64,000 nucleotides of DNA from Amphirosellinia nigrospora. Its lineage: Eukaryota > Ascomycota > Sordariomycetes > Xylariales > Xylariaceae. Below the pieces are notes generated by a model. It saw only the letters and a program-made list of their open reading frames with translations. It did not search any database and was not told where the DNA came from. The stretch spans positions 1,054,001-1,118,000 of the forward strand of contig SCHM01000001.1 of assembly GCA_004123355.1 (NCBI GenBank). The letters run 5' to 3'. This document shows positions 48,011 through 61,300 of this stretch, in pieces. The position numbers and the translations under genes are program-made. How positions within the stretch are numbered: the stretch's first letter is position 1; every line of letters starts with the position of its first letter.

Positions 48011-50386
48011 CTATTTTGGCAAGGCCAATAGCGCGAAGTGGCCGCCTACAACGGGGCGTGCGGCGAAGCCGATGCCAGGGTAGTCGCCCGAAGCGCAGTC
48101 GTAAAGATCTGTCAATGGCCTGTTGTGGGCGTGACATTAATCCAGTTGGCGATGCGCGAGATGAAGTCAGTCTGAGTCTCTTTGGAAGCGATAGCGGCGC
48201 CCAGAGCTGCCAGTCGGACTTCGAATAAGTGTGGCGCGTGTCCAACGGCACACAGTACTTCAGAGCCACGGTCGGGTAGAAGTTACTCTGCATGTCGTAG
48301 ACGGACTGGGGGACGAAATCGTAGCCGAAGCCCAGCAAGGAGTTGGCATACAGGTTGTATAGCAGGCCGTGCGAGGCACCATCTCCGTACGATAGCGTCG
48401 CGTGCGGAGGGTCCGCTGCGCTGTTAATGCCGAGTTCTTGCCACTGCTTGATGTACGAATTTGCAGTATCAAGGTACTTGGTTGCATCGTCTGCGTGGCC
48501 TGTCAAGTCTGAGATGTCGGCCATGGCGCGCAGGCCAATGATTCCTTTAATCGCCAGGTTAGTCTGGTTAGCCAACGAGCCTGCGAAGTCGTCGGTTGAG
48601 ATCTGGTCCGCTGGGATCAGAGACTCGTCGATGAGATAACCAGCCCATTTCGTCAAGATGTCGTAATGCTGGTTGAGATAATCATTATCCTTAGTTCGTT
48701 GCGCGTAGGCGAGAACCATGATGATCATGTTACCGCACTCTTCAAGTGGTTGCGGTTCATCCGTGCCGTCCGGATACCCCTTAGCCAGAGGGAAGGTGCC
48801 AAGATCGTGGATAGCGTTCGTGTTGGGGTAGTGTCCGTTCTCTTGGTTCAGGAACAAGGGCTTCAGGATGTAGTTGAGAAGTTTGGGATTGGCGTACAAG
48901 ATCAGAGGCATGGCGGGGAAGATGACATCCACGGTCTGAATATCGCTGTTAGAGCTGATTTCCTTGAGGAACACTACGGGGTCCGCGTCGGTTCCAGTGA
49001 ATTGCAGAGCTCCAAAGGTCTGGCGAACGCTGAGACTGGTGATGGTCAAATAATCCTGACCACCGGCAGCAATAGAATCTGACGCGATTTGCTCATCAAG
49101 GCTAGTGGCAAGCCCGGCAGCCGTACTATAGTCGTGATAGAACCAAGTCACCTATGAATACTTGTGAGCAATGATAGTCGCGCGCAAATGGGAAACTTAA
49201 CAGTTAGCTTACAGCTTCAAGGTCAGAATCAAAGTAGCTCTTCCATAGAGATGGGTAGGTCGTGAGGCCTGAACCTTCTCCCAGGAGCTGGACGGCATTG
49301 TCCTGAGTAAGACCGATAGTGAACAGAGTGCTGACTGAGTCGCTGGAGACGGATCCAAGATTCTTGGCGAATCCAAATACAGGCCTTGTAAAAGTAATTA
49401 GTTGTGATAAAAAGTAAAAATATGTATGTCCTGAGCTTACCAGTTGTTGTTTACAGCTCTAAAGTTGCTGTCTTTAGTGTTCGCTAGGACACCCTTGTTT
49501 TTAAAAGCGCCTCTCACATCAACATCGGCACCACTCTGGAAGGTGAGCTAGAAGACGTGTTAGCACTCACTCATATCGAACAAGCACATTAAGTCCGATG
49601 TAAGATGCGAGCTTTAAGATACTTACGCCGTCCGAATCGCCAGTAGACCAGTAGAAATCTCCCCAGTTCGGCAGCTCTCTTGTCTCTGAGATTTCTGTCT
49701 GGGTTTGGCGATGAAACGTATGGTACGCAACCCATCAGAAGTCCCGTAGTCCCATTCGATAACAGCATCCAGGTCGCCGGATGCCCATTCTAAAGTTGTG
49801 TGGTGAGCATAAGGCGAGATCGGTGAGGTCAGATTCACCACTTACCACCAGAAACGTCAGCGTACAACTGGACGTCGTGGTCGGCGCCGTCGAGGGAGTG
49901 AACCCCGACGTCGAGGTACGAGAAGGTCAGAGATTGCCTTTTCAAGTCGCTGGGTGTCACTGGCGAGAGGAAGGTGATATTCATCTCCACCTTGCCGCCA
50001 ACATTCATGACAAAGTTGCTTCTTGTTGACGTATAAGAGAACTCAGTCTGATCCACATTCTGAGTGTTTGGTACGGCGCCCATCCACTGATACGTAGCCC
50101 CATCGACTTGAATCAAACCCGTCCAGGCTGTGACTTGTTGTCTGCACGATCATATTAGGTCCAACCTATAGTGTCAAAACGGGCATGAGAACCTACTGCC
50201 AGAAGGCCACTCGCCGGCGAGGTTCCCGCCGTCGCCGCCATCGCTCCCAACATTCAGCCAGGTGTTCAGGTAGGGAGCTTTAACAGCAAGCGGTATCGCA
50301 GGAGGTCTAGCAGGAGAAAAGGTCGATGCACCTAAGGCGAGAGCCCCGAAGAAGAACGCTCCGGCCAGAGAGTCCTTGAACCCCAT
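48011..50386 (-). CDS. gtaA: Secreted glutaminase A
   Basis: This belongs to the glutaminase A family of extracellular fungal glutaminases, which deamidate glutamine to glutamate. The start ATG is 50386, with a signal peptide (MGFKDSLAGAFFFGALALGAS) and then VKAPYLNTWLNVG. Five introns were inferred: 50142-50196, 49790-49845, 49548-49626, 49385-49440 and 49152-49212. They rejoin GATYQWMGAVP, GEWASGDLDAVIEWDYGT, LPNWGDFYWSTGDSDG, VNNNWPVFGFAKNLG and AVTWFYHDYSTAAGLA. The long last exon carries LKEISSNSDIQTVDVIFPA, HDLGTFPLAKGYPDG, EECGNMIIMVLAYA and the C-terminal PVVGGHFALLALPK, stop 48011-48013. One-base breaks occur near 50203, 49700, 48195 and 48115, and possibly near 48075. The corrected length is about 690 residues, as usual for GtaA. 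Confidence 0.91.
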
Positions 50387-53300
50387 ATTGAACGGCGTAT
50401 GCAGACCCAAACAATGAACGGGAGGGGTAGCTGCTTGGCCTATGGAAAGATGTCTGAGTTTATCAGACTACCTTGTATCTACAAGTAGCGCAGACGGGAT
50501 GACATCGAAATGAGATGAGCACAATCGGGAATGAAGCATAGGTTATTATAGACGAACTTTGAGTCGGGAACCTTGACCAAAAAAAATGCTACGTGATAGA
50601 GCCGTTAGTATAGGGGAACTAGGTATCTGCAGGGTCAGATGGCCAGGACGAATGAGGAAGGTTTCCTGAAAACGAGAAAAGGTCATGAAGGCTAGTTCAA
50701 CCCTGGAAGGCTGGTAACAGGACAAGATTCCAAGTCATGAGACTAGAGGACGTTGGCCCGCATCCCACGGCAGAGGCATCGTGGAATGATTTATTATGGG
50801 AGGGGCAACCCGCATTGGGGTGGGCTTGGCTTCATGAGAGACAAATATTCTGCGAATCGCAGACGCCACGGGCGGACAATACTGGGGGCTAAGCGAATCG
50901 TCCGCGGGAGAGAGTGATAGTGCCTCCCTTAGATTGTCGTGACGCCATCGATATAAGTAGAAGCGGTCGTACTGCAGACAATAAAACCTCGGGTGGACCT
51001 CGAGTCCGCCCAACAACAGCTATCTAGGTAAATCGTTCATGTATAGAAGCCAGAAAACCCGAGCGTAGTGGTTCAACTACACAGGCGGTCAATATTTTAG
51101 GTGGCCCTCATGTGATAGGCCGTGCTGTCAGCATTCTACAGCCCAGTCATGTCTGAATTCTTGACAGTCTTAGGAATGGATTCATTAACAACACACGGTT
51201 GTTGTAGATTTCCATATCCGGAAATTGATGTGTAGCGTGATTACGGAAGGCCGATGCACCGTGCCAAGTGCCGGCCAAGGCAACTTGGCTGGGAATGCTT
51301 TGAGGCTTCGGAGATTTCGTGTATCCTCGTGCTACATGTGGCGCTTTGGTATGTAGCGTGCTTGGTTTCTATAGGTTGTTCGGCAAAGAACCAAGACAAG
51401 GGGTAGCATTGAAGCTTTGAGCGCTCACCTACTGTTAAGCAATGACAGCTCAGATATCGAGGCAAGGATCATGTGTCGCTGATGAGGATCGAGCGACAAA
51501 CCCGGATTAGAGTTCAACTAGACTAATGCTCGTCACTTGTTCGGTACTTGCAAAGCGTCGCCGCCGCCACAATGCAGGTCCAGAGAGCCCAAAACATGCC
51601 TCACGCCCCGTCCCATGGCCAGCTAGGTAAGCAGGCCAAGAGTCCTCGGGATGCATAAGCTCTTGTCGTCTTGTTCCACAACCGGATGCTCTCTGGGCGG
51701 AGCAAATAACCAGGCCAGGGGCGAGTGGTCTCGAACGCTCACTATACTAGTTTCATCCAGCATTAGGCCAAGTGAGAATGGAAGAGCGAGCCTACTAGAT
51801 CAGTATGAATGCTCTAGACGCTGTTCAAGACGACTAGTCGGGACAACCCAGCCCATCTGAGATTTGAAGACGTTCTTGTCAGCGTTGCGGTACAACGCAA
51901 GCCTGCGTAGGGCCCTCTTTCATTAAGTGCCAGCATTATAAGCCTTGCATGCCAAACGAGAGATTCGAATTCTCGCGGACAACAAAAGCAGGCAATTCCC
52001 AGGCTCTCGGCGACTTGGCGCAGGGTTGTATCGTAGCTTGTAGCGCGGCGCAGGGATACAATCTGCGACACTAGACCCAACCCAGATAGGTTGTCTTGGC
52101 TACCACGCTCCCCCGCCTCCTCCCGCGCTTCTCCAGCTTACTTTTGAAGAGATCCAGGATCCGGGGAAGTAGCTTGGGCTGCTCGCGTGTAAGCTTCTCA
52201 TGACGTCCCGTAAAGGCACCACGAGGTCCCGTTCGATAATCGAGCCCGTGTATGCCTGACCCTCGCTATAATGTCATAATGCCCTTCTTTTTGCGATGAG
52301 TGTTGCCGGCTTACGCAGGTGACAAGGTTGCCTTGCCCATCCGCGCGTTTGGTCTTGGACTCTGGAGAGTAATTGGCCAGAAGCTGGCGACGGGTGCGAA
52401 GAGGCAAAAGTTCCCCTCAACGGCACGGTGCAAGATCCGAATTTTTTGGCCGGGTTTCCCCAACTCCAATAACATGATGATACTTTCCTAAACAGGAAGG
52501 CAAGGTCCACATGAGGTCGCGAAGAAGACCATAAGCAAGATCATGAGGTCTCGTGATGTTGCATATTCTAACCTCTAGTTGCATTCTGGAGCTGACGTAT
52601 CCAACCTTGGCCGAGCTTTCGTAAGCACCTGCTGTATAGTCCACGGTAAGCAGCCGAGTGGGAGAAATAGCAGCACATTCCGACTGTTATGCATGCACTT
52701 CTATGCACTTAAGCCTGTTATGCAGCCTGTCCATCGATATATCGCTCCGCAGAACAGCCGAGTAGCGGATTACAAGCCCAAATTCGTAGCTCTCGTACGC
52801 ATCTTTGAGGGTCTCGATGTATGCTTCGGTCCCATTTAGCGGGAGCCGGCGCATTGACTATGTCATAGCGGCGGAGACTTCGGCCTCTATTACCGTGCAA
52901 GGAATGTACAAGACGGTATTCGGAAAGGCGCCAAAGCCATGAGCCTCGGGAAAGGTGAATGAGATATTAACCATGTAATAGCAACTGCGTATGTGCTATG
53001 ACTTTGTGAAGCCCACCGACATATTCGTATACGCTCCTGTCCTGGTAATTGGATCTAAATTGTTCAGCAATGAAGTAAGTATCTAACAGCCAACTCACTC
53101 AGCAGGTGACCCATCTCAAGATTTAGCATAAAGGTTTCAACTCGTTTGGTTCGAGAGCCCAGTAACAGCCGATTCGGCGGGGTCGTCAATACATCTTTTT
53201 GTATAAACGCCATCCGTGACGCTTTCGTCTCAGTAATTCTGAGTTTGGCGCTCTCTAAGAGTCGACTGGACGCCAGAAGTTGAAGACAAAGTGTTGAAAA

Positions 53301-56300
53301 ATCATACAACCATTATGTCAATTGGCTAAGGGTTGATAGCCTCCTTCAAGAGTCATCTTGGAGGATGCCTTGACCATCTCCGATGAGTATAACTCATAGG
53401 CCGATTACCCCGCTTGTCAATGTTTGGCCGATGAGATTATATACCGGCATACAATCTGGCAGTCTGAGTTTTCGTTATGAACTCGCTAGTTGAATGATAG
53501 AGAAATGGGCCTTGGCGATATTAAGTCGTGCCGGTTTCGTGACTTCTTCGCAAGACGACCCAAAATGATTCAAATGATTCAGCGTCGTATAACTTCTAAC
53601 ACGCATTATTCTTGCCATTATTATCGTTCTCCGGCGTTGAGTTCGTTTAAGTCTGAGGTAGACGAATGAAGTAGGAACTTCGTCTCTTCAAATAGTCAAC
53701 CCCATATGATCTGCAACGGTCATCCCCGTGACTTCCCCCAAACAACTTCCACGTGGTTATCCATAATACGAGGGTTTCGGCATTAGTAAACAATCTGATT
53801 GGACATTTCCTAGTACAGAGGATGGTGAGTCAGTGAGCACAAGATAGGCCGCCCGCAGACTTACCCAACGTGTCAGTAATAGTAACACAAAAAGCAGGGA
53901 ACAGTGACATGTCCATCATTCGGGGGGTGCTGGTATAATGCCTATGGGACCGTCCCAATGATGTCGTAACACGTCTCAATGTGCCATATCTGAGGTGTGG
54001 GCAATAATGCTATCATGCGCCATGCATCAAGCAAAGAGTCAATAGTTTAACCCCGGGTGGTTACGTTTTGGGGGGCATTATGACACGGACGTACTTTTAA
54101 AACTCCTTCAGTAGTCGTCATGATGTCTGCTGAGTCGACGATGTGAGCTGCCGTCAACTCCCCAGAGCACTGGTTGGTAAGATTTACGTGCATACGTACA
54201 TTGTTTCGAGAATCAGCTCAAGTCTAAGTGCTTGTGACCGTAAATGAGTCCAGTCTCCGATTTCCGAATAGTAGTATGTAAGTAGCGTTGGACTGAGACT
54301 AATATTGGTGACTCACCGCATGCACCTGTCCGATTTTGGAACGTCAAATCACCACAACTTTGTTGCCATCGAAGTGTTGTGCGGCACGTCGCCCGGGACC
54401 TTGACGAGCCGGTAAGCTGAAGGAAATGCGTCATTACAAGCAGTTTTCTCGATAGAAGTCGAGTGACGATAACTTCTCTAGAGCTCTTGATTCCTTGTAT
54501 CGCTAGACGTGCCCATCATATAGGACGTCGTATCTAGTCCAGAGTTTGGACTGATTACATCAGGGGTACCTAGTACAGGGGAGGGAAGCATTGGTCCAAA
54601 CGTGTCATTCCAGAATCTTTCTGTGCAGATGAAATACCCCACAACAGCCTGAATGTCAACAGCACATCAATTGTGGCAATCAACTCTCAAACGCTGTCTT
54701 CGAGGGTGAGATCACAGTCTCCGTCTCAAGTCAGTGACGAGAGACGAAGAAAGCAGATGACCAAGCTGAAAAGGAAGCCCCCCGTAAGAGGGGTAAGACG
54801 ACTAACAACCAATACATGCTGGTTTTATCGTCAAAGCTATTAACGAGGAGATCCTGAACCGAGGCGTGATTCCTGAAGAATTGCCAAGGAAAGTTCAGGA
54901 ATGAGTGTATCGCAGTTGAAAGTTGTGGCCGACGCGGGTATTGGGGATATGGAGCGTCTCTGATTGGTGTCTGCAGAACTGCAGACCAGGACCTTCAACT
55001 TCAAGTCAGACAGACGTACGTGCGCATGAACTCCAACAAAATAAATGTGGTTTATTTCCGCTATACATCATGATACATTGTTACTGAACTAGGGCTTGTG
55101 GGAATTGATCTTTGCAGTTCCAGGTCTTGAAATCTGGCAATGTACTCTCTTCCATCTTCATGCTACTACATAATCCAGCATCTGAAAAGATTATCTAGGC
55201 AGGTATCATCTCTCGCGGCAGTGTTCAACTATCGATGTGGCATCAATGATATCCTCAATTAACTCCAAATTTACCACACAACACAGATTGCTGGCTTGAG
55301 ATCCCAATCTAGAAGAGTCGGCTAAACGCCGATGACACTCGCGTCATAAGCATCACTTCGCCCTTTTAATACATTATGATATAGTTTCTTCTATATTAAA
55401 GCTCTAAATAGATACATCTAAAAGCACCAAGGAAGATTACCGACGTTGGTTTATGTGAGATGACCCCCCTTCTTTCATCTACCCTCATCACAACCCAAGG
55501 CCGCGTAGATCTCGCCTCATGATTTCCCCTATGCTGGAAACAAGGTTTTACGATAGTCTCTAACGAGTCTTCTCCCAATCCGGTAAATTTTATGATCTTA
55601 TGAGCCTGGATTTAGCACTCTGCTTATGTTCGAATATCTCCGAGTCATAATAACACATTACCAACACATATGTATGTATAAGCCCTGCCCTAATTCATAG
55701 GAAACGGCCCAGGTGAGTTAATCCTATGGTGTCTGACAAGAGGTCATTTCTGTCGTTGAGGGGAATCTCGATTGAAACGCCCGGTGCCCTTCGATTCCAA
55801 TTACCTTTACATTCCAACTCTGGCTGTCCTTTGTGCTCCCTAGCTTTGATATTGTACAGTTTTCCGCTTCGTTAGCGCTTGGTCGCTTACTCTTTTCATT
55901 TTCCTCTTGACATTCCTTGACTAGACTTTCTCACATTATGTCGTTCTCAAGTCGCCATGGATTTGCTGTCATGATGACACCAATAGCAGGCAGTCAAGCC
56001 CGGCGTCCGCCGCTCAAGTACTTCTAATTTACCAATACATCAGCGATGACTGCTACGTTAGACTATGTAGTCGAAGCAGCGTCCAGTTATATGGCCTCAG
56101 CTATTGCATGTACTGAGACGTTCGCTGCGTCAGTACTAGCTTCTCTCTCTGTTTGTCTACGATTGCCATTAACACTACAACTTCGTCTGCTGTGGACGGT
56201 ATAGTTTGTATAGGCGTTTTTAGTCTAAGAGTCTTCGTTGTGCGGTATAATCATTAGCCTATAGCCACTAGCACCTTAACGAATGTCTTGATCTCACTAT

Positions 56301-56327
56301 CAGGGTATAGGGTGTATATCGATATCT
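50387..56327. other. Gene-poor region, 5.9 kb
   Basis: I can support no gene here. The left end is the presumed gtaA promoter. Short open frames between 51,200 and 53,300 overlap on both strands and show no domain. A protein-like but interrupted stretch occurs at about 54,720-54,960 (INEEILNRGVIPEELPRK, then CIAVESCGRRGYWGYGA); it may be a gene remnant. The region leads into repeats and the AT-rich block. Confidence 0.6.
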
Positions 56328-56430
56328 GTTGTTGCGCGGAGAGTCTAGAAGCCTCTGGGGGCTAGTCCCTGGCTATATACATCTGGGCCCTTCGTTCCTA
56401 GGGCCGTAAGTCCTATGGAGCCTACATGAG
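56328..56430 (+). repeat. Dispersed repeat, copy C (LTR-like fragment)
   Basis: The first 55 bp match 45606-45660 as described for copy B. Its TGTTGTTGC...GGCTATATAC layout also appears, in opposite orientation, within 57253-57368. Copies C and D therefore face each other about 0.9 kb apart. It is a degraded fossil, probably of the same element family. Confidence 0.58.
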
Positions 56431-56535
56431 GCTTGAGAAGGCGAGGTTTTGGTGTGTTAGGCAAGGTATCGTGAGATCAGGAGATGCCTTGTGACAATGA
56501 ACAATATAACCGTTGTAAGTAATCTATCAGCCAAC

Positions 56536-57291
56536 TTAACCCTTCGCAAATATCAGCACAGCTACCGCTGGGGCGGGCTTTACTATGTTGACGATATTTG
56601 CAACTTCTACTGAAATTATTATCTTATGCGCGTCCGTCGTTACCAACTGCCCAGCTAGTTCGGGGACTGGAGCAGTAGCTTCACCTTCAAATTCACCACC
56701 GGAAGGAGTATCGGCAGTTTTTGTCACCATCGTGATTGGTACGACTACAATTGTATGCTCTGTCACAGAAGTGTCAGATATATCTTCATCGACGTTGACG
56801 TTTTTAGTCTTCGACCGTCTATCAAGACTGTTATCAAAACTACGAGCGCTTTAATAGATGCTGCCTCGACTGCCGATACACAGCAAGGAACAGCGGCTAC
56901 TCTAGCTACCACTGCACTCATTGACTCATCTACGACGACAAGCCCAGTAGAATCTGGTGAGACTCGTACTCCAGTCACCTCGGCTATTACTATAGCCGTC
57001 TCTCATACGATTCTCACAAGCGTCGTAAACGTAATAGAAGCAGCACTGACAGTCACCCCAGTCGTATTCATGGTCACTATTGCAGTAGAACCAGGCACGG
57101 AGACGACAGCGATAACGGGTCAACTCATCAATTTTACCCTGAAGACTACTTCTTTCACTCCAACAGCCGTCACAAAGGCCGCTGGAGTTGAAGTTGTTAC
57201 AAATTGCCAGGAAACAGAAAACAAGGGATCTAGGCACACGGATCCAACCGGAACAAAGAGACTCTCTGTATATAGTCAAGTAATCACATAG
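56536..57291 (+). pseudogene. Thr/Ser-rich open region of unknown function
   Basis: Two overlapping plus-strand frames (to 56854, and from 56755 to 57291) are rich in Thr, Ser, Val and Ala (TTSALIDAASTADTQQG, SSTTTSPVESGETRTPVTSA, TLKTTSFTPTAVTKAAG). This composition suits a mucin-like wall or secreted protein. There is no start with a signal peptide, no domain and no clear gene model. The right end runs into dispersed repeat D. It could be the remains of a wall-protein gene, or a chance bias. Confidence 0.3.
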
Positions 57292-57368
57292 AGCCCACGG
57301 AGATGACTTCACTGATCCTCCGTGCAACAACAGATGTTTACACCCTACCCTTGCGAGGTTCGTGACAC
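57253..57368 (-). repeat. Dispersed repeat, copy D
   Basis: This 116 bp stretch matches 21871-21986 with 13 differences by eye and no gaps; 9 of them are transitions. The core from TAGAGCCCACGG to TACCCTTGCG is almost identical. It is in the same orientation as copy A and opposite to copies B and C. It is a fossil fragment, inferred LTR-type. Confidence 0.7.
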
Positions 57369-58334
57369 AAATACTATGATACCCGTATCCACAGTTGATA
57401 CAACCAGAACCTACATCTGTAGTACCATTGTTCCTGATGCCGCCAAATAGCCGAAGGGTACCATGGTGGTATGCTGTACGGCGCCGCGGAAGTAGACTCC
57501 AAGGGTCTAATGGAAACGGGAAGTACAAACCCAAACGCGCGGCCCCCTGTTAGATAAAGTAGAAGAGGATTCAGACAGCCTCATCAGTCTTACTTTGCTG
57601 ACTTTGCCACAATCATGTTCACCGCCTATTGAGTGGGCGCAAGGGAGTCTCGTGGTGGGTTACGAATGACTACTTTCCTCCTTTAATATTCTCCAAGTAA
57701 GAGATTTTGGCATATCATAGTTACGTCAAGTAAGAAGCAGAGCAGATTTTATACGGCAATAAAAGCGAATAGCAGTAGGAAATGTCACCCAAATGAGAGG
57801 CGACTCAATATATAATCTATTAGACATCACAGAAGGAATATGCAGATATTGGTCCCGGCTAGCCAGTTACGTCTACTGAGCATAGTACTATTTATACGAG
57901 GCAAAAATGGGCTTGTCTAGTTACTGACAAGAACAGCGATCTACTAAAATAAAGCTAACAGGAAACGCAACGGGTGATGTATGCGGACATGAACATTCAT
58001 GTTATCACCGAAATGTATCCACAAGATCTACATGACTAGATGTCAGGCTAGAGCTTACGTACTAAGTTCATATAGTGAGCAATCCTGCGGAGGCAGGACT
58101 CCCGAGAAACGGTGAGCTTCGTGATGAATATTGTGATAGAATGTCGCAAGATGAACAAAATTGAGATTTTCTAAAGGGAGATCATCACATCTCTTAATTG
58201 GCCGTCTTGTCTTCGCTTGTAGATATCCATGACCTCCTCCGGCCTTTATGCTGCCATGTTATATCTGCCGTAGGTCGGTTATGTGGCTCCAGGGTGGCGA
58301 CTGGCAGAGCCCTGGCGGGCACTGCAAGCCAGCC
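57369..58334. other. Intergenic region before the AT-rich block
   Basis: No gene was recognised. The last 90 bp (58,250-58,334) are GC-rich (GCAAGCCAGCCCCACCCC at the end), and the composition then changes abruptly. Confidence 0.6.
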
Positions 58335-61300
58335 CCACCCCATAGCTATAAGTATTTAGCTTATTATAGAAACCTAGACTTAGCTTTTTATTTAATTAAC
58401 TAACTTAGTATATTAAGAACTAATTTATATAACTTAAACTATAATAGTAAAAGCTTATAGGTTATTTAATATAGGTTAATAAATATATATAATAGCTATT
58501 TGCGTAGTTTTATAGTTTTTATTTAAAACTAATTGCGCGATTATAGATAATTTTATAGCCGATTAATTTATAAAGATTTAACTTTATAATTATATTAATT
58601 AAATATTTTATTAAAATTTATTTTAAAAAATATATTTTGCAAAATTTATTTTATATATAATAATAAATTTTATAAAAGTTTATTTTAAAATAACAAATAA
58701 TAGTTTTATAATAAATATAAATAGTTTAACGTTAAATAACTTAATAAGCGTTTTATTAGTTATAAATATAATAAGCTATAATATTTATATAACGTATTAA
58801 TAATTAATATAGCTAAGCGAATCGACTAATTAAAAACGAAAATAAATTTATAATTCGAAGTTATATTAATAAAAATAAAAAAAAATTTTAAGAACTAAGT
58901 TTATAAAACTAAATAATAATATTATAATTATATTAATAAATATAATAATAAAACTAATAATAATTTTAGCGCTATTAGTTTTAGCGGGTATATTAGCAAA
59001 TATAATAGTAGATTTTTATATATATTTTATATAAAATAAATAAAGTATATATATAATAATTAACTAGTATAATTAATTAAAAACGATTAAAAAATTTTTT
59101 ATTAAACTTATAAAAATATAAAAGCTTAAATTTTATTTAAACTTAATAAAAATAATAAGTTTAAGCTATTTTTTTTAATATATTTTAGCAAATAATATTA
59201 TTAAGCTAAATAAATATAAAAATAAAAATAAAATAATTATATTATTTAATTTACGTTTAATTTAAGCTAATTATATTATATTAAATAAATATATTAAATT
59301 TAAATATAATTAATATAAACTTTAATATTTTATAAATTATAAACTAAAAAAGTTATATTTAAATTAGCGGGTAATTTTTAATAAATAATATTATTTATTA
59401 GAAATAATAATATAGCGGTTATTTAAATCGATTTTTTAAAAATAATAATTTAAATATTAAGTATTTATAATATATTATATAGTTTTTTAATAATATTTAT
59501 AGAATTATTATTAGTTTAAAATAAATATATATAAATTATTTTTAAAAATTATAAGAAGTTTTTTCGATTGTTAAAAAATATTTAAAATATTTAATAAATA
59601 TATAACGTTATAATTAATAAATTTTTATATATATTTTAAATATTTAGTTTAATATAAAACGTTTTAATAAAAAATAAAATATAAGCTAAATTATAAAAAA
59701 AATAGTATAAATATTAAAAATAATTATTATAGTTTTTATAAAACTAAAAATTATAATATTTTTAAAATTATTATATAATTTTAAAATATAGTATTTTATT
59801 ATAATTATAATATTATTAAAAGTATAGCAAATAAACTTATTATAAGTTAAATTTAATTAATTAATAATAAAATAATTTTAAAAATATTAATGTTTATTAT
59901 TTTAAACTTTTATATTAATAGTAAAAAGTTAGCTATATTATTAAAGTTAATAATAATAATATAAAATAATAAACTTATAATAATAAATATATAGTAAATA
60001 ATAAATAATATATATTTTAATTATAATAAAACGGGTTATTAAGCTAAAAATTATTATAAAAAAATATAATAGTTTAAAATAATAAAACTATAAAGCTAGT
60101 TTAGTTAATTTATTATAATTAAAAGTATGTTATATTATAATAATTTAGTTAATAAGTTCGAAAAATTTAAAACTAAATATAAATTATTTAAAAGTAAGCT
60201 ATAAAAATAAATATATTTTATAAAAAATAATAATAAAAACTTTAAAAAATTTAAATAAAATATTATAAAACGTTTAAAAAATAACTAGATCGATTAAAAA
60301 TTAAAAAATTTATTTAATAAAGCTTAGAATAGTTTATTTATATAGTTAAATTAAATAAAAGTAATAAAATAATTTTAGAAAAAAATAAGTTAAAATATAG
60401 TTATAATAATTATTATAATTTTTTTAAGCTTAATTAAATAATAGTAATATATTTTAGTATTTTAAGACTATAGTTATATAAGCTATTATATTTTATAATT
60501 ATTAGTTTTAAAGCTTTAGTTTTATAAATTATAAAGATAAAATATTATATATAATATTAGAAAAATTAAATTAATAGTTATAAAAATTAAATTATAATAT
60601 AGTTTATAATAATAAAATATTATAGAATTTAAACCGTAATTAAAAACGTAATATTAAACTATATATTTTTTAATAATATAATTTTAAAAAAGCGTATTTT
60701 TTATAAATAAAGTAGCGTTTTCGGTTATATAAAAAATACTAAAATAATTAAACTAACGAAATTTAATAAAGTATTTTTATTTAAATTTTTAAAATAATTA
60801 TTAGTTAGTATAGCTATAAAAATAATTTATAATATAAAAAAAATAAAAAAAATAAAAATAATTTAGTATAAAATATATTAAAGGATTTTAAATAATATAA
60901 ATAAATAAAACTAATAAAATAGTTTTTTAGTTTATTTAATTTAACTAAATAATATATTAATATTATAATATATATAAATATTATATTAATACTAAAAATA
61001 GCTTATTAATAAAGCTATTATTTTATAAATATAGCTTTATATAAAAAAGCTATAAAAGAATTTATTAAAGTATATTTAAATATTATATTAAAAAAAGTAT
61101 AAAACTATAGGGCGTACTAATATTATTAACCTTAAAAAAGCAATTTAACGAAACTATTAAGCTTAATTTTAGTAATTAAAAAAATATTATATAATAATTT
61201 TATTACGATTATAAAGAACTAAATAAAGTTATAAAAAAATAAGCTTATTTATTATTAAACGTTATAAATTAAATATAAAAAGCTATAAATTATAAATAGT

